Positions 26,371 to 38,941 of a DNA stretch of 64,000 nucleotides are shown in pieces. Position 1 is the first letter of the stretch. The number at the start of each line of letters is the position of its first letter. The notes under the pieces were generated by a model, which saw only the letters and a program-made list of their open reading frames with translations, did no database searches and was not told the DNA's origin. Both the position numbers and the translations under genes were made by a program. The DNA comes from Aidingimonas lacisalsi (GTDB taxonomy: Bacteria > Pseudomonadota > Gammaproteobacteria > Pseudomonadales > Halomonadaceae). The stretch spans positions 62,001 through 126,000 of the forward strand of contig NZ_VRYH01000006.1 in NCBI RefSeq assembly GCF_008079445.1, written 5' to 3'.

Positions 26371-27842
26371 CAGGCGGTCTCCTCGGCGATGCCCGGACGG
26401 CGATGATGCCAGTCGGTGGTTTGTTGGAACTGGTGGGCGACATTGAGCAATTGCGACTCTGCAAAGTGGGGGCCCAGGATCTGTAATCCGATGGGGCGCT
26501 GCCCTCCCCGGCTGGCTGTAAAGCCCGCTGGAACCGTGATACCAGGGATGCCGGCCAGGTTGATGGCAATGGTATAGATATCCTGCAGGTACATCGATAC
26601 CGGATCCTTCTTGGCGCCGAGGTCGAATGCGGGCGTCGGCGATGCCGGCCCCATGAGCACGTCGACGTCCTCGAAAACATCGAGGAAATCCTGACGAATC
26701 AGCCGGCGAACTTTCTGGGCTTGCTTGTAGTAGGCATCGAAGAAGCCTTCCGACAGGGTGTGTGTGCCGATCAGTATTCGGCGCTTGACTTCTTCTCCGA
26801 ATCCTTCGCTTCGCGAGCGTTTGTACAGATCGATCAAGTCCCTGGGATTGTCGCAGCGATGACCAAAGCGGACGCCGTCATAGCGGGATAGATTGGAGGA
26901 AGCTTCGGCCGGCGCAATGACGTAGTAGGCCGGTATGGCGAGGTGGGTATGCGGCAGACTGACGTCGCGTACGGTTGCACCCAGCGATTCGTATGTCTTG
27001 ACGGCCTCCTGTATGGCGGCATTGACGGCAGGATCGAGGCCGTCGCCGAAGTATTCACGCGGCAGGCCGATCTTCAGTCCGGAGAGGGATTCGCCCAGGC
27101 CGGCACGATAAGCGGGCACGCTACGGGCCACACTGGTGGAGTCACGCAGGTCATGGCCGGCGATGGTGTCCAGTAACAGGGCGCAGTCTTCGGCAGTACG
27201 GGCCATCGGCCCGGCTTGATCGAGACTGGACGCGTAGGCAATGATGCCGTAACGGGAGACCCGGCCATAGGTTGGCTTTAGACCGGTGATACCGCAGAAA
27301 GCCGCTGGTTGCCGGATCGACCCGCCGGTATCCGTGCCTAGTGCGGCAGGGACGAGTCCGGCTGCCACGGCGGCGGCGCTCCCCCCCGAACTGCCACCGG
27401 GGACTGCGCCGAGGTCCCAAGGGTTCTTGACCGGGCCGTAATAGCTGGTCTCGTTGGATGACCCCATGGCGAACTCATCCATGTTGGTCTTGCCGAGATT
27501 GATGGCCCCGGCGGCCGTTAGCTTTTCGACCACGGTGGCATCGTACGGGGACACGAAGTTGTCCAGCATGCGTGAGCCACAGCTGGTTTTGATCCCCCGG
27601 GTACAGATGATGTCCTTGAGCGCCACGGGTATCCCCGCAAGCGTGCCAGCGTCACCATGACCGCGCTGGGCATCCACCGCATCGGCGGCTGCCAGCGCTT
27701 GCTCTGCGGTGACGGTGATGAAACTGTTGAGACGACTATCCAGACGGTCGATACGAGCAAGGAAGGCTTCGGTCAGTTCTCGGCTGGATACGTCCCCGGT
27801 ACGGAGTGTGTCGGTCAGTTCAACGAGAGTCTTGTCATGCAT
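26370..27842 (-). CDS. gatA: Asp-tRNA(Asn)/Glu-tRNA(Gln) amidotransferase subunit A
   Basis: The 490-residue glutaminase subunit of GatCAB, an amidase-signature enzyme that supplies ammonia to GatB. The Ser-cisSer-Lys triad is visible: the lysine in [13 protein letters not shown] and the serines in the [15 protein letters not shown] block and the downstream [10 protein letters not shown] segment. It lies between gatC (24 bp upstream) and gatB (1 bp overlap) in the standard CAB order. Its length and start at 27842 are normal for the family. Confidence 0.96.
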   Translation of the reverse strand: MHDKTLVELTDTLRTGDVSSRELTEAFLARIDRLDSRLNSFITVTAEQALAAADAVDAQRGHGDAGTLAGIPVALKDIICTRGIKTSCGSRMLDNFVSPYDATVVEKLTAAGAINLGKTNMDEFAMGSSNETSYYGPVKNPWDLGAVPGGSSGGSAAAVAAGLVPAALGTDTGGSIRQPAAFCGITGLKPTYGRVSRYGIIAYASSLDQAGPMARTAEDCALLLDTIAGHDLRDSTSVARSVPAYRAGLGESLSGLKIGLPREYFGDGLDPAVNAAIQEAVKTYESLGATVRDVSLPHTHLAIPAYYVIAPAEASSNLSRYDGVRFGHRCDNPRDLIDLYKRSRSEGFGEEVKRRILIGTHTLSEGFFDAYYKQAQKVRRLIRQDFLDVFEDVDVLMGPASPTPAFDLGAKKDPVSMYLQDIYTIAINLAGIPGITVPAGFTASRGGQRPIGLQILGPHFAESQLLNVAHQFQQTTDWHHRRPGIAEETA

Positions 27843-27866
27843 GTGGAGATGAGCTCCTAACGACGA

Positions 27867-28154
27867 TTATTCGACGACACGGGGAACGAGGTACAGGCCT
27901 TCTTCGACCAAAGGGGCACAACGCTGGAAATGATCGCGCTGATCGAATTCAGTCACTTCATCGGCGCGCAGCCTTTGGGTGGCGTCCAGTGGGTGAGCCA
28001 ACGGGGCTACCTGATCGGTATCGACCCCTTGTAACTGGTCCACCATCTCGAGAATGCGACCCAGGTCATCGACATAGCGGGAGGCGTCGGCGTCATCCAG
28101 TTCCAGGCGGGCGAGATGTCCCGCGCGACTAACATCTTCGTGTTCAATCGCCAT
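27867..28154 (-). CDS. gatC: Asp-tRNA(Asn)/Glu-tRNA(Gln) amidotransferase subunit C
   Basis: The 95-residue GatC, a small belt protein that wraps around GatA and helps its folding. The family pattern VSRAGHLARLELDDAD at the N-terminus, LGRILEMVDQLQGVDT in the middle and PLVEEGLYLVPRVVE at the end is clear. It is the first gene of gatCAB and divergent from mreB. The 220 bp between them contains AT-rich tracts near 28260-28275, but I could not assign individual promoters. Confidence 0.95.
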   Translation of the reverse strand: MAIEHEDVSRAGHLARLELDDADASRYVDDLGRILEMVDQLQGVDTDQVAPLAHPLDATQRLRADEVTEFDQRDHFQRCAPLVEEGLYLVPRVVE

Positions 28155-28365
28155 GGTGGCAAGATCCTTGTCTTGACTGTATTGGAGCAGTCCGGATGCG
28201 GTCTGCCATCAAGGTTGCAGCGACCGCCATCCATGACTGATCCTCGCGGAAATAACCGCAAAATATATCATATCCTGATGCATCTGGCAGGCACTCTTGC
28301 TTGCTGCTTTTCAGTGGTGGTGATACCGTTTGCATCCGCACAGGGTTCCGGTCTGCACTAGGTGA

Positions 28366-29412
<1,047 letters not shown>

Positions 29413-29454
29413 CGCCCTGCCAGGAGGGCTGCTGGGAGGACGCCTATCAAACCG

Positions 29455-30345
29455 TTGTTCTCACACGGGCCGGTGCCGGGATATCGCATGCTATTGTGTG
29501 CGTTTCTGGCGTTTGCGCTCATGTTTGCCGAGCACCGTTTCTCGCGTATGGAAGATGTCCGTGCTCAGCTGACAACGGTAGTCGCTCCGATTCAGTGGCT
29601 GGTCAGCGTTCCCAGCGATGTCTTGACCTGGGGCGCGCTGGCGTTGTCCGAGCAACGTGAACTGGTCGAAGAGAACCGGCGTCTTCGTGAGCAGTTGTTG
29701 ACGTTGTCGCACCGTGTCCAGCGTATGGCGAGCCTGACCGCCGATAACGTTCGGCTGAGGGAGTTGCTGAATGCGGCGCCTCAAGGTGAAATGCCTTATA
29801 TCACAGCAGAGCTCTTGTCGTTGGATTCCGACCCCTTCACTCATCAAATGGTCATCGATCGGGGGCGCCGCGATGGTGCTTACGTCGGCCAGCCTGTCAT
29901 GGATGCGTCCGGCGTCGTTGGGCAAGTGACAGCGGTGTCGGCCTACTCGAGCCGGGTGTTGATGCTGGCTGATGCCAGTCATGCCCTACCGGTTCAAATC
30001 AATCGAAATGGTCTGCGTTTCATCGTGCAGGGAACGGGGCACTATAATTCACTCGATGTACGTCATGTGCCGAATACCGCCGATATTCGAGAAGGAGATC
30101 TGCTGGTCAGTTCGGGGTTGGCGGGGCGCTTCCCGTCTGGATATCCCGTCGCCAGGGTGACCAGTGTAGAGCACGATCCCGGTCAGCCGTTCGCGAGTGT
30201 CAGTGCGGAGCCTGTGGCTCAACTGCAGCGATCGCGCCATTTCCTGTTGTTGTTTCCTCCGCCTCCTGTAGAACCCGAGGATGATGACGGACTATGGGAT
30301 GAGTCCTTCTCGATCATGAAACCGCCCAGGGAGTTGAGTCGCTGA
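29455..30345 (+). CDS. mreC: Rod-shape-determining protein MreC
   Basis: MreC is a bitopic membrane protein that links MreB to the periplasmic wall machinery. An N-terminal membrane segment (MLLCAFLAFALMFAE) is followed by a coiled coil (about 65-105, EQRELVEENRRLREQLLTL) and a double beta-barrel domain. The coordinates use the in-frame TTG at 29455. However, similarity to the MKPxFSxGP family N-terminus extends three codons upstream (ATC-AAA-CCG at 29446). GGGAGGA ends five bases before that ATC, so initiation may really occur at ATC 29446. No ATG gives a full-length protein. The stop overlaps mreD by one base. Confidence 0.93.
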   Translation: MFSHGPVPGYRMLLCAFLAFALMFAEHRFSRMEDVRAQLTTVVAPIQWLVSVPSDVLTWGALALSEQRELVEENRRLREQLLTLSHRVQRMASLTADNVRLRELLNAAPQGEMPYITAELLSLDSDPFTHQMVIDRGRRDGAYVGQPVMDASGVVGQVTAVSAYSSRVLMLADASHALPVQINRNGLRFIVQGTGHYNSLDVRHVPNTADIREGDLLVSSGLAGRFPSGYPVARVTSVEHDPGQPFASVSAEPVAQLQRSRHFLLLFPPPPVEPEDDDGLWDESFSIMKPPRELSR

Positions 30346-30833
30346 TGGTGTCTTCTGCCTTGCGCGGCTGGTTGCTGACATGGTTCAGCTTGTTGTTGGC
30401 GTTATGTCTGCAGGTCATGCCGTTGGCGGACCGCTGGTTGATGTGGCGTCCCGATTGGCTGGGTCTGATATTGATTTATTGGTGTGTGGCTGCGCCCCAA
30501 CGGGTCGGGGTGATGCACGGCTTTGTCATGGGGCTCCTGCTGGATCTTATTGAAGGCACACCCTTGGGGCAGAATGCCTTGACTCTATCGTTACTGGCAT
30601 TCCTGTCTGCTCTGGTCTATCAGCGGTTCAGAGCCTACTCGTTGCTCCAACAGTCCGTGCTTGTTTTCATCCTGTTGGGAATCGTACAGCTTACCGAGCA
30701 GTGGATACTGACACTGTTCGGCCCGTTTTCCATTCACTTGGCATTCCTGTTGCCATCCTTGATCGGTGCCGTGCTATGGCCTTGGTTATTCACCATGTTG
30801 CAATCGCTGCGTCGCCGCTTGGCTATCGCTTGA
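30345..30833 (+). CDS. mreD: Rod-shape-determining protein MreD
   Basis: A 162-residue integral membrane protein with about five predicted segments and the family segments [15 protein letters not shown] and [20 protein letters not shown]. It forms a complex with MreC, PBP2 and RodA in lateral wall growth. Its ATG overlaps the mreC stop as TGATG, implying coupled translation. maf follows 31 bp downstream. Confidence 0.94.
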   Translation: MVSSALRGWLLTWFSLLLALCLQVMPLADRWLMWRPDWLGLILIYWCVAAPQRVGVMHGFVMGLLLDLIEGTPLGQNALTLSLLAFLSALVYQRFRAYSLLQQSVLVFILLGIVQLTEQWILTLFGPFSIHLAFLLPSLIGAVLWPWLFTMLQSLRRRLAIA

Positions 30834-30864
30834 TGCGGGGGCCGGTAGGCAGCGGAGGGTTGTC

Positions 30865-31437
30865 ATGACGGCATCGCTATGTCTTGCCTCAGCGTCGCCA
30901 CGTCGTCGGGAGCTGTTGGCCTCGATTGGTCTCGACGTGGATGTGCAGGTCGTCGACGTCGATGAAACACCTCGCGACCAAGAGGCACCTGCCGCCTATG
31001 TGACCCGTCTTGCCCGTGACAAGGCGCTGGCCGGGGCTGGGCTGACCTCCTTGCCGACGCTGGGAGCCGATACGGTGGTGGTGCATGATGGAACCATCCT
31101 GGGCAAACCTCGGAACCGCATGCATGCTGAGCAGATGCTTGCCGCGTTATCCGGCACCACGCACGATGTCATGACCGCGGTTGCGATTGATGGGCCGGCC
31201 GGCTTGCTGGAAAGCTGTGTTACGACGCGGGTGAGTATGCGTGAGATCGGTGCCGAAGAAATTGCTGCCTATTGGATGACTGGTGAACCAGCGGACAAGG
31301 CCGGCGGGTACGCTATCCAGGCGCGGGGCGCCGTCTTCGTGACGCGTCTTGAAGGCAGTTATTCTGCAGTCGTTGGGCTGCCTTTGCATGAAACCGCGAC
31401 GTTGTTGGTCCGACAAGGAATTTCGCTGTGGCCGTGA
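30865..31437 (+). CDS. maf: Maf-family nucleoside triphosphate pyrophosphatase (YhdE type)
   Basis: A 190-residue house-cleaning NTP pyrophosphatase, expected to hydrolyse dTTP/UTP and modified pyrimidine nucleotides. It has the family N-terminus [18 protein letters not shown], the catalytic region [17 protein letters not shown] and the [13 protein letters not shown] motif. The ATG at 30865 has GCGGAGGGT upstream; a longer frame starting inside mreD is rejected. It lies in the conserved mreD-maf-rng order. Confidence 0.94.
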   Translation: MTASLCLASASPRRRELLASIGLDVDVQVVDVDETPRDQEAPAAYVTRLARDKALAGAGLTSLPTLGADTVVVHDGTILGKPRNRMHAEQMLAALSGTTHDVMTAVAIDGPAGLLESCVTTRVSMREIGAEEIAAYWMTGEPADKAGGYAIQARGAVFVTRLEGSYSAVVGLPLHETATLLVRQGISLWP

Positions 31438-31488
31438 CGTCGTATAGCTATGTCATAATGCCGCCATTCACTCGATAAGGAATGCCGC

Positions 31489-32952
31489 ATGAGTGGTGAA
31501 GTCTTGATCAATTTGACGCCGATGGAAACTCGGGTGGCTGTCGTCGAGAACGGCGTCTTGCAGGAAGCCTTCATCGAACGTACCCAACGTCGGGGCATTG
31601 TCGGCAATATCTACAAAGGGAAGGTGGTCAGGGTACTGCCTGGCATGCAGGCTGCGTTTATCGATATCGGTCTCGATCGTGCCGCATTCATCCATGCCCA
31701 GGATGTCACCGCACCGGACTCATCGACCAGTGAGCCTGCGTCGATAGGTCACCTGTTGCATGAGGGGCAGGCCCTTGTGGTGCAGGTCACCAAGGATCCG
31801 ATCGGCTCCAAGGGGGCACGCCTGACCACCCATCTTTCGGTACCGTCGCGTTATCTGGTCTACATGCCTGAGTCACCACATAATGGCGTATCCCAGCGTA
31901 TCGAAGAAGATACGGAACGGGAACGCCTGCGTGAACTGACCGACTTCTGCCAATCGAAGCAAGAGCTCGAGATCACCGGTGGTTTCATCGTACGTACCGC
32001 AGCCGAAGGTGTCGGTGAGGAGGAACTCTATACCGACATGCATTTTCTATTGCGCCTTTGGCGAAAGGTCAATGAACGTCGTTTTACCGCACCAGCACCC
32101 AGCGTCATCTATGATGACCTGCCGCTTTACATTCGCACCCTCCGGGATCTAATGAACGATGAGATCGAAAAGGTACGTATCGATTCTCGGGAAAACTACG
32201 ATAACTTGATCGACTTTGCGCACGAATTCATGCCGGATGCCGTACCCCGCATCGAATATTATCCCGGCGAGCGGCCTATTTTCGATCTGTTCAGCGTCGA
32301 GGACGAGATCCTCAAGGCGTTGGGGCGGAAAGTGCAATTGAAATCCGGTGGTTATCTGGTCATTGATCCTACCGAAGCGATGACGACGATCGACGTCAAT
32401 ACCGGTGGTTATGTCGGTCATCGCAATCTTGAAGAAACGATCTTCAAGACCAACCTTGAAGCGGCTACCGCGATTGCCCGCCAGTTGCGCTTGCGCAACC
32501 TTGGCGGCATCATCATCATCGATTTCATCGACATGGAAGATACGGAGCACCAACGCCAAGTGTTGCGTGTCCTGGAGAAATCGCTGGAGCGCGATCATGC
32601 CAAGACAAAGTGCACTGGAGTCACTGAGCTGGGCTTGGTACAACTGACGCGCAAACGTACCCGCGAAAGCCTTGAGCAGACCCTTTGTGAAGCCTGTCCC
32701 ACCTGTGCCGGGCGAGGCACGTTAAAGACGCCGGAGACGGTGTGTTACGAAATTTTCCGCGAGATTCTGCGTGAGGAGCGTGCCTACAGTCCCGAGTCGT
32801 ACATGGTGTTGGCGTCTCAGGCGGTGGTTGATCGGTTGCTTGATGAGGAGTCGGCGGCGGTATCCGATCTTGAGGTCTTCATCAACAAGACCATCAGCTT
32901 CCAGGTCGAGGTTCATTACTCCCAGGAGCAGTACGATATCGTACTGATGTGA
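31489..32952 (+). CDS. rng: Ribonuclease G
   Basis: A 487-residue RNase E/G-family endonuclease that matures 16S rRNA 5-prime ends and decays some mRNAs. It has an S1 domain (about 38-128), the catalytic DNase-I-like region with TTIDVNTGGYVG and IIDFIDMED, whose aspartates bind Mg2+, and the Zn-link cysteines in CPTCAGRG. It lacks the long C-terminal scaffold of RNase E, hence RNase G. A 51 bp gap separates it from maf. yhdP starts 4 bp downstream. Confidence 0.96.
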   Translation: MSGEVLINLTPMETRVAVVENGVLQEAFIERTQRRGIVGNIYKGKVVRVLPGMQAAFIDIGLDRAAFIHAQDVTAPDSSTSEPASIGHLLHEGQALVVQVTKDPIGSKGARLTTHLSVPSRYLVYMPESPHNGVSQRIEEDTERERLRELTDFCQSKQELEITGGFIVRTAAEGVGEEELYTDMHFLLRLWRKVNERRFTAPAPSVIYDDLPLYIRTLRDLMNDEIEKVRIDSRENYDNLIDFAHEFMPDAVPRIEYYPGERPIFDLFSVEDEILKALGRKVQLKSGGYLVIDPTEAMTTIDVNTGGYVGHRNLEETIFKTNLEAATAIARQLRLRNLGGIIIIDFIDMEDTEHQRQVLRVLEKSLERDHAKTKCTGVTELGLVQLTRKRTRESLEQTLCEACPTCAGRGTLKTPETVCYEIFREILREERAYSPESYMVLASQAVVDRLLDEESAAVSDLEVFINKTISFQVEVHYSQEQYDIVLM

Positions 32953-32956
32953 GCCC

Positions 32957-35900
32957 ATGAGTAGGTTCCGCCTGTTGTTGCGTTGGGCATTGACGTTGCT
33001 GGCTGTCGGTTTGGGGACCTTGGCCATCCTGGTGCTGGTGCTGCGTATCCTGGCCAGCCAGGTGGATTCGTTGCGTCCCGATGTGGTGTCCGGGTTAGCG
33101 TCCTCTTTCAACGCTGACGTTGACATTGCAGCCTTGTCGGCCCGATGGGAAGCCGGCGACCCGATGTTAGCGTTGCAAGGGCTCCGCTTTCGGGGGCGAC
33201 GCAACGGCGAGCCCTTGCTGGATATCGGGCAGGCCGCGCTACGCGTGGATACGTGGCAGTCGTTAACGGCTTGGCTGCCCGTGACCAACGCTGCCAGCCT
33301 GGATGACGTGACGCTGCATCTATACCAGCGTGAGGATGGCTCCTGGCACTGGCCCGAGCCTGCGACCCTTCCCCCCTTCATGGTCCCGGACCAGCGCTTC
33401 GACCTATCCCAACTCAATGCGTGGCTGGAGGCGTTGCTGCGGCAACGCATCCATGCAGACGATGTGCGGGTGGTGTTGCATGGCCGCGATGGCCAGACCG
33501 CTTTCAACGCCCCTCAACTGATGATCACTGGTGATCGTCACCATACCCACATCGAGGGTTGGGTCAATGTCGAAGGCCGAGAGGGCGTCGCGTTGCAAGC
33601 GTCGCTGGATCTTCTCCCCGGGCGCCACGGCCTTGCCGATTTCAATGCCGCGTTGCAGGCGGAAATGGATGTATCCAGTCTCGTCGGATTAAGCCGCTTG
33701 TTGCCATTTGATCATGGCATGCGTCTGGAGGACGCCGAGGGGAAGGCCCAGTTATGGGGGCGTTGGCATGGAGCCTCACTGGATGACGTAAGAGTCGCTG
33801 TAGATATTCCGCAATTGACCTTGCGCCCAAGCGAGAGCAACGTCAGTTACGCCATGAATGACGTGCGCGCATCGGGGCAGTGGCTACGGAGCGAGACAGG
33901 ATGGCAGGCTTGGTTGAATACCTCTGCCGGTGATGCCGCTGCGGGCACCGAGAATGATGGTCGGGATGCGCTTGGGCCAGCCTTGCCGAGGCATTGGCAA
34001 GCTGCCGGTGATGCTGATGGTTGGTGGCTGAAGACCGATGCATTCGATCTGGCTTCCCTGATTCGCTGGCGTGAGCGATTGGTTCTGCCTGAGTTCCTGG
34101 ATCGCTGGCTTGCTGCCTTGTCGCCACGTGGGCGAGTCACGGGCGTGGCGATGAAGGGAGCAGGCGAGGAATGGCGCTTGGAAGCGGCGTTGGATGACGT
34201 GGCGGTAGATCCGTGGCAGTCGATACCTGGTGGGGGACCCATAGACGCTTGGTTGGAGTTGCAGCGTGATGGGGGGGGCATACGCTTTGCCGGCGATGAC
34301 GGAATGAATCTGGTCTTTCCCGAGATATTCGATGCCCCGCTTGCCTTGCAGCTGGCCACAGGACGTGTGGAATGGCAACGCACCGGTGATCGGACCCGAC
34401 TGACGGGGGACGCTCTCAAGGCAGTATGGCGAGATGCGCCGGTTAACGGCCGCTTCCAGCTCGATCTGGGCGGGCAGCGTCCCGGTGAATTGTCGCTCGA
34501 TCTGGAATTTGCCGATGTCAATGCCATCGATACCCCCGTCTCGCAGTGGTTACCGCTCCCTGTTCTTGATGACGACCTGGTGGACTGGTTGTCTCTTGGT
34601 GCTGCCGGTATCGTCGAGCAGGGAAGTGTATCGTTGAAGCTGCCGCTGACGGAGGAGCCGGATGATGAGGCGATCGATTTGCAGATGGCTCTGGATGTGA
34701 CACAAGGCCGCCTGCCCATTGGCGAAGATTGGCCGATACTGGAGGACGTGGAAGGGGAGGTGTCCTACGCCAATGACCGCCTTGCCGCTAGCATTGCGCA
34801 AGCCGAAAGTCATGGCATCGTTACACGTGATGCCCGTGTCGGGTTGGATGATGATGAGTCATTGTCCGTGACAGGCACGTTGGAAGGGACGACTGAACAG
34901 TGGCTCTCCTATCTTGCGGCTATTCCGGCGTTCGACGCCGATATCGAGCTCGATGCCTGGGAAGGTCGAGGCGTGATGAATGGCGAACTCGAGATGGCCA
35001 TGCCGTTAGATGACCCCGAGGCACTCGAGCTTGAATTGGTGACGGATCTCGATGTTCCCGAATTGCGCTATCGTCCAGCGTCGTTGGCAATGAACGCCAT
35101 TACGGGGCAGTTGACCTATCGGCATCATGACACCAATGGCCATCTGGCAGGCGAGGTGAATGGACAACTTTTCGGCGGTCCGATTCAGGTGCTCATAGAC
35201 ACTCGGGACGATCGGGTGTCGATCGAAGGACAAGCCCAGGCAGACGGATTATCGGATTGGATGGGGGGTGGTGATGTTGCGAGTCTGGTCACCGGGGAGC
35301 TGCCCTATGAAGCGAACCTGGCGCTGAAAGACGGGCCTGAGCTGACGGTGGCGAGCGATCTCGTCGGCATGGCCATCGATCTGCCGGCTCCGTTTGGCAA
35401 GCGTCCTCAGGAGTCGGCACCCTTGCGCCTGGCCGCCGACCTTGGCGCTGGTGAGCTGAATGCGGAGCTCGATCAGCGCGTCAAGTTGCGTTGGCGTGAA
35501 TGGGGGAACACCAGTCAGGGGCAGGCCTGGCTGGAGCGCTGGCCGGAATCACCCGAGTGGCCCGCTGTCGAGGGATGGGATGTCGCCTGGCGGACCCCCC
35601 GGCTAGACGTCGGCAACTGGTTCGATACCCTGTCGTCACTGGGCACGCAGCGTGACGGTAATGTCGGTCGTGGTACGGATACGATCCGGCGCGTCGTGCT
35701 GCAAACGGATTGTCTCGCCTATAACTCTCGATGCCTGGGCTCACTGGGTATTGAGGGTGACCCATTACAAGCACCACAAGCCTGGCGGGCCGACGTGAGC
35801 GGCACTCTGGCCGATGGGGAATTCTACTACCGGCCAGGGGCGAGCGACACGCTGGATATGACCCTCTCGCGGCTCGACCTCGATGCCTTGTTGCCCGAGG

Positions 35901-36790
35901 CGCAAACTGGTGATGACGAATTTCTGGATGAAATCGCGACGGCACCTACGCCAGTGCCAATGCCGGATGGGATCGATGACCTGCCCGATGGGCGTTTACG
36001 CGTATCCGAACTGACGTATCAAGGCCATCGTCTGGGGCCCTTTACGACGCGATGGCGTTCGTCACCTGGAAACCTGCGTCTCGCTCCCGTCAGCATGACG
36101 CTGGGGGATGTCGCCGCCGAGGGAGAGCTGGTCTGGGAAGCCTCGGGCGATGAGTCGAGTTTGACGCGCTCACGGCTGTCTCTCGATGGTGGCGATGTCG
36201 GGACGGCACTCGAACGCCTGGGGCAGCCGGTCACCATTCGCAATGAACAGACCAGCATCAAATCACAACTGGCCTGGCCCGGGGCGCCCTGGCAATTCGG
36301 TCTGGAACGCTCGCGCGGGAATCTCGACATCGAATTGGCCAATGGGAGCTTTCTCAATATAGATGCACCGTCGGCAAAGCTCATCGGTCTGCTCAATGTC
36401 GATAACCTGCTACGGCGTCTGCGGCTGGATTTTTCCGATGTCGCTGAGCAGGGAACGTCGTTTGACAGTGTCAAAGGTGCGGCAACATTGTATGGTGGAA
36501 TCCTGGAGACTCAGGGGCCGGTCGTTATCGATGGGCCTGCAACCGTATTTCGCCTCGAGGGCACTGTGGATCTGGTGCGTCGTGAACTCGATCAACGTCT
36601 TGGGGTCTCGGTACCAGTAAGCCAGAATTTGCCGTTGGCAGCAGTGGCCGCTGGTTCTCCCTTGATCGGAGGCGCGTTGTTCGTCGCGCACCAATTGTTT
36701 GGCGGTGCCATCGATCGGGCGACTCAAATTCATTATCGCGTGCGTGGTCCATTGACGGCGCCGCAGATTTCATTGGAACAAGCCGAATGA
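32957..36790 (+). CDS. yhdP: AsmA-like protein YhdP
   Basis: A 1277-residue member of the AsmA-like/bridge-like family (DUF3971 and AsmA2 regions). It has one N-terminal membrane segment (about 8-32, [20 protein letters not shown]) and a very long beta-rich periplasmic part. E. coli YhdP works with TamB and YdbH in carrying phospholipids to the outer membrane. The C-terminus ([19 protein letters not shown], then [12 protein letters not shown]) is typical of the family. It follows rng by 4 bp and overlaps tldD by 4 bp. In several relatives a nitrilase-like gene sits between yhdP and tldD; it is absent here. Confidence 0.92.
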   Translation: MSRFRLLLRWALTLLAVGLGTLAILVLVLRILASQVDSLRPDVVSGLASSFNADVDIAALSARWEAGDPMLALQGLRFRGRRNGEPLLDIGQAALRVDTWQSLTAWLPVTNAASLDDVTLHLYQREDGSWHWPEPATLPPFMVPDQRFDLSQLNAWLEALLRQRIHADDVRVVLHGRDGQTAFNAPQLMITGDRHHTHIEGWVNVEGREGVALQASLDLLPGRHGLADFNAALQAEMDVSSLVGLSRLLPFDHGMRLEDAEGKAQLWGRWHGASLDDVRVAVDIPQLTLRPSESNVSYAMNDVRASGQWLRSETGWQAWLNTSAGDAAAGTENDGRDALGPALPRHWQAAGDADGWWLKTDAFDLASLIRWRERLVLPEFLDRWLAALSPRGRVTGVAMKGAGEEWRLEAALDDVAVDPWQSIPGGGPIDAWLELQRDGGGIRFAGDDGMNLVFPEIFDAPLALQLATGRVEWQRTGDRTRLTGDALKAVWRDAPVNGRFQLDLGGQRPGELSLDLEFADVNAIDTPVSQWLPLPVLDDDLVDWLSLGAAGIVEQGSVSLKLPLTEEPDDEAIDLQMALDVTQGRLPIGEDWPILEDVEGEVSYANDRLAASIAQAESHGIVTRDARVGLDDDESLSVTGTLEGTTEQWLSYLAAIPAFDADIELDAWEGRGVMNGELEMAMPLDDPEALELELVTDLDVPELRYRPASLAMNAITGQLTYRHHDTNGHLAGEVNGQLFGGPIQVLIDTRDDRVSIEGQAQADGLSDWMGGGDVASLVTGELPYEANLALKDGPELTVASDLVGMAIDLPAPFGKRPQESAPLRLAADLGAGELNAELDQRVKLRWREWGNTSQGQAWLERWPESPEWPAVEGWDVAWRTPRLDVGNWFDTLSSLGTQRDGNVGRGTDTIRRVVLQTDCLAYNSRCLGSLGIEGDPLQAPQAWRADVSGTLADGEFYYRPGASDTLDMTLSRLDLDALLPEAQTGDDEFLDEIATAPTPVPMPDGIDDLPDGRLRVSELTYQGHRLGPFTTRWRSSPGNLRLAPVSMTLGDVAAEGELVWEASGDESSLTRSRLSLDGGDVGTALERLGQPVTIRNEQTSIKSQLAWPGAPWQFGLERSRGNLDIELANGSFLNIDAPSAKLIGLLNVDNLLRRLRLDFSDVAEQGTSFDSVKGAATLYGGILETQGPVVIDGPATVFRLEGTVDLVRRELDQRLGVSVPVSQNLPLAAVAAGSPLIGGALFVAHQLFGGAIDRATQIHYRVRGPLTAPQISLEQAE

Positions 36791-38256
36791 ATCAACCCTT
36801 TCCAGAACCAAGTGAACAGACATTGCTCGACGAGGCCGTGGCAACGTTGCTTGCTCCGGGTGGATTGGATCTGGATTCACTGGATACGGGGCTAGCTCAC
36901 GCCATGGGGGCCGGTGTGGACTTTGCCGATTTGTATATGCAGCGCAGCTGGCATGAAAGCTGGGTCCTGGAAGACGGCGAAGTCAAGGAAGGAAGTTACA
37001 ACATCGATGGTGGTGTCGGTGTGCGTGCCATGGCGGGTGAGAAGACCGGCTTCGCCTATTCCAATCAGATCAGTCCGGATGCCCTGGCTGACAGCGGCCA
37101 TACGGCAGCGGGGATCGTGCGCAGTGGCGCACGACTCGGAGTGGAACCGCGCCTCGTCAAGCCGGTCATCGAGCGTTATGCCGGTATCGATCCACTGAGT
37201 GGCCTGTCGGCCGCAGACAAGATCGAGATGCTGAAAACGGCAGATCGTGTTGCGCGCGCCGCGGATCCAGCTGTCACCCAGGTCAGTGCGTCCTTGACGG
37301 GGGTGCATGAGGTCGTCCTCGTGCGGGCTAGCGATGGTACCCTGGCGGCGGATATTCGGCCGCTGGTACGTTTCAATGTCAGTGTGATAGCTGCTCGTGA
37401 TGGACGTCGCGAACGCGGCAGCGCCGGTGGTGGCGGACGCTTTGCCATGTCGCGTTTGCGTGAGGAGGGCGTGGCCGAACGTTATGCCCGTGAGGCCGTC
37501 CGCCAGGCACTGGTCAATCTGGAGGCCGTCGATGCGCCCGCTGGCCAGGTACCCGTTGTATTGGGGCCCGGCTGGCCGGGGATCCTGCTGCATGAAGCCG
37601 TAGGGCATGGTCTCGAAGGCGACTTCAATCGCAAGGGCAGTTCGGCATTTGCTGGCCGCATGGGACAGCGGGTGGCATCACCCGGTGTCACTGTGGTGGA
37701 TGATGCCACCCTCGCAGATCGGCGTGGCTCGATGAGTGTTGACGATGAAGGAACGCCGGGGGCGTATACGGCATTGATCGAGGATGGCATTCTCACGGGG
37801 TATATGCAGGACAAACTGAATGCGCGTCTGATGGGCATGGCGCCGACGGGCAATGCCCGGCGTGAGTCCTATGCCCATATGCCGATGCCCCGCATGACGA
37901 ATACGTACATGCTACCGGGCGATGATGTACCTGAAGATATCATCAGAAGTGTCCGGCATGGACTGTATGCGGTCAGTTTCGGTGGTGGGCAGGTCGATAT
38001 TACCTCCGGAAAATTCGTATTCTCCGCCAGCGAAGCGTATCTGATCGAGGATGGTCGGATCACGGCGCCGGTCAAGGGAGCGACGCTGATCGGGAATGGG
38101 CCCGAGGCCATGTCGCGGGTATCGATGATTGGCCATGACATGGAGCTGGATACCGGCATTGGTGTCTGTGGCAAGGAAGGCCAAGGGGTGCCGGTGGGCG
38201 TCGGACAGCCGACGGTGAAACTGGATGAACTGACGGTCGGCGGTACGCAATCGTGA
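36787..38256 (+). CDS. tldD: Metalloprotease TldD
   Basis: A 489-residue subunit of the TldD/TldE (PmbA) heterodimeric metalloprotease, which processes modified peptides such as microcin B17 and degrades CcdA in E. coli. The zinc-site motif [12 protein letters not shown] (HExxxH) is present, as is the family region [16 protein letters not shown]. Its ATG overlaps the yhdP stop. The partner gene pmbA lies 685 bp downstream on the same strand, beyond the minus-strand darP gene. Two hairpins follow the stop. Confidence 0.95.
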   Translation: MNQPFPEPSEQTLLDEAVATLLAPGGLDLDSLDTGLAHAMGAGVDFADLYMQRSWHESWVLEDGEVKEGSYNIDGGVGVRAMAGEKTGFAYSNQISPDALADSGHTAAGIVRSGARLGVEPRLVKPVIERYAGIDPLSGLSAADKIEMLKTADRVARAADPAVTQVSASLTGVHEVVLVRASDGTLAADIRPLVRFNVSVIAARDGRRERGSAGGGGRFAMSRLREEGVAERYAREAVRQALVNLEAVDAPAGQVPVVLGPGWPGILLHEAVGHGLEGDFNRKGSSAFAGRMGQRVASPGVTVVDDATLADRRGSMSVDDEGTPGAYTALIEDGILTGYMQDKLNARLMGMAPTGNARRESYAHMPMPRMTNTYMLPGDDVPEDIIRSVRHGLYAVSFGGGQVDITSGKFVFSASEAYLIEDGRITAPVKGATLIGNGPEAMSRVSMIGHDMELDTGIGVCGKEGQGVPVGVGQPTVKLDELTVGGTQS

Positions 38257-38261
38257 CGCTG

Positions 38262-38342
38262 GGAGGGTGACCATGTCATCCCTCCAACGGGCAACAACGG
38301 ACCGTCATTCCTCCGTCTTTCTTGCCGGTGCTCAGCACCGGC
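38262..38342. terminator. Two hairpins between convergent tldD and darP
   Basis: GGAGGG-TGA (38262-38270) pairs with TCA-T-CCCTCC (38276-38285, one bulged T). A second perfect stem, GCCGGTG-CTCAG-CACCGGC, lies at 38324-38342. Neither is followed by a T-tract on either strand. Their place in the 89 bp convergent gap suggests they end or stabilise the tldD and darP transcripts. Confidence 0.5.
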
Positions 38343-38345
38343 GCT

Positions 38346-38852
38346 TCAAAGGCCGGCGGTATCCCGCAGGAGCTTGAACAGTTTGCGAGCACTGGTCGGA
38401 GGCTTTTGCCGATCGCGTTCACGTTGTGCGTTGCGGATCAGTTGGCGCAAGGCTTGGCGATCGACACTGGGGAATTCGCTGATGAACGCTTCGACTGCCG
38501 AGTCGCCCTCGTCGATCAATCGGTCTCGCCATCGCTCCAGATGGTGGAGGCGTTGGTCGCGTTGCCGTTTATCCTGTTCGAAGAGGTCAAAGGTTGTCTG
38601 GATGGCGTCAACGTCTTCGTGGCGCATCAATTTGCCGACATACTGCATGTGTCGTCGACGCGCTTCATGTGAGCGTATGCGTTCGGCTTCCTCGAGGGCT
38701 TGTCGCATGTCATCGGATAATGGCAATCGGTCACGTTGGGAGCCAGGAAGTGCCATGATCTTCTCACCGAGTTCTTGTCGCGCCTGCATTTCTCGCTTGC
38801 GCTGCGTTTTACTCCTGGGGCGATCCTGGTCATCGGAGGTATTGAATGGCAT
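38346..38852 (-). CDS. darP: Ribosome biogenesis factor DarP (YjgA)
   Basis: A 168-residue DUF615 protein. It is highly charged and helical, with the family segments RSKTQRKREMQARQELGEK, IRSHEARRRHMQYVGKLMR and a C-terminal FPSVDRQALRQLIRNAQRE. DarP/YjgA binds late 50S precursors. The ATG at 38852 is chosen because family similarity starts a few residues later; a longer frame extends to 38978 over the pmbA start. It is divergent from pmbA and convergent with tldD, as in many gammaproteobacteria. Confidence 0.92.
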   Translation of the reverse strand: MPFNTSDDQDRPRSKTQRKREMQARQELGEKIMALPGSQRDRLPLSDDMRQALEEAERIRSHEARRRHMQYVGKLMRHEDVDAIQTTFDLFEQDKRQRDQRLHHLERWRDRLIDEGDSAVEAFISEFPSVDRQALRQLIRNAQRERDRQKPPTSARKLFKLLRDTAGL

Positions 38853-38941
38853 GCCGTCATTGTCCGCAACGAAGTGAATGGCGATTGTATCAGTTAGACC
38901 GTCGTTAAGAGATATCTGGGACAGAGGCGAGGAGATTATCA

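Noticed and set aside
33847-34719. A 290-codon minus-strand frame inside yhdP
   Set aside because: Ser/Arg/Pro-rich translation typical of an antisense shadow; yhdP itself is continuous and matches its family.
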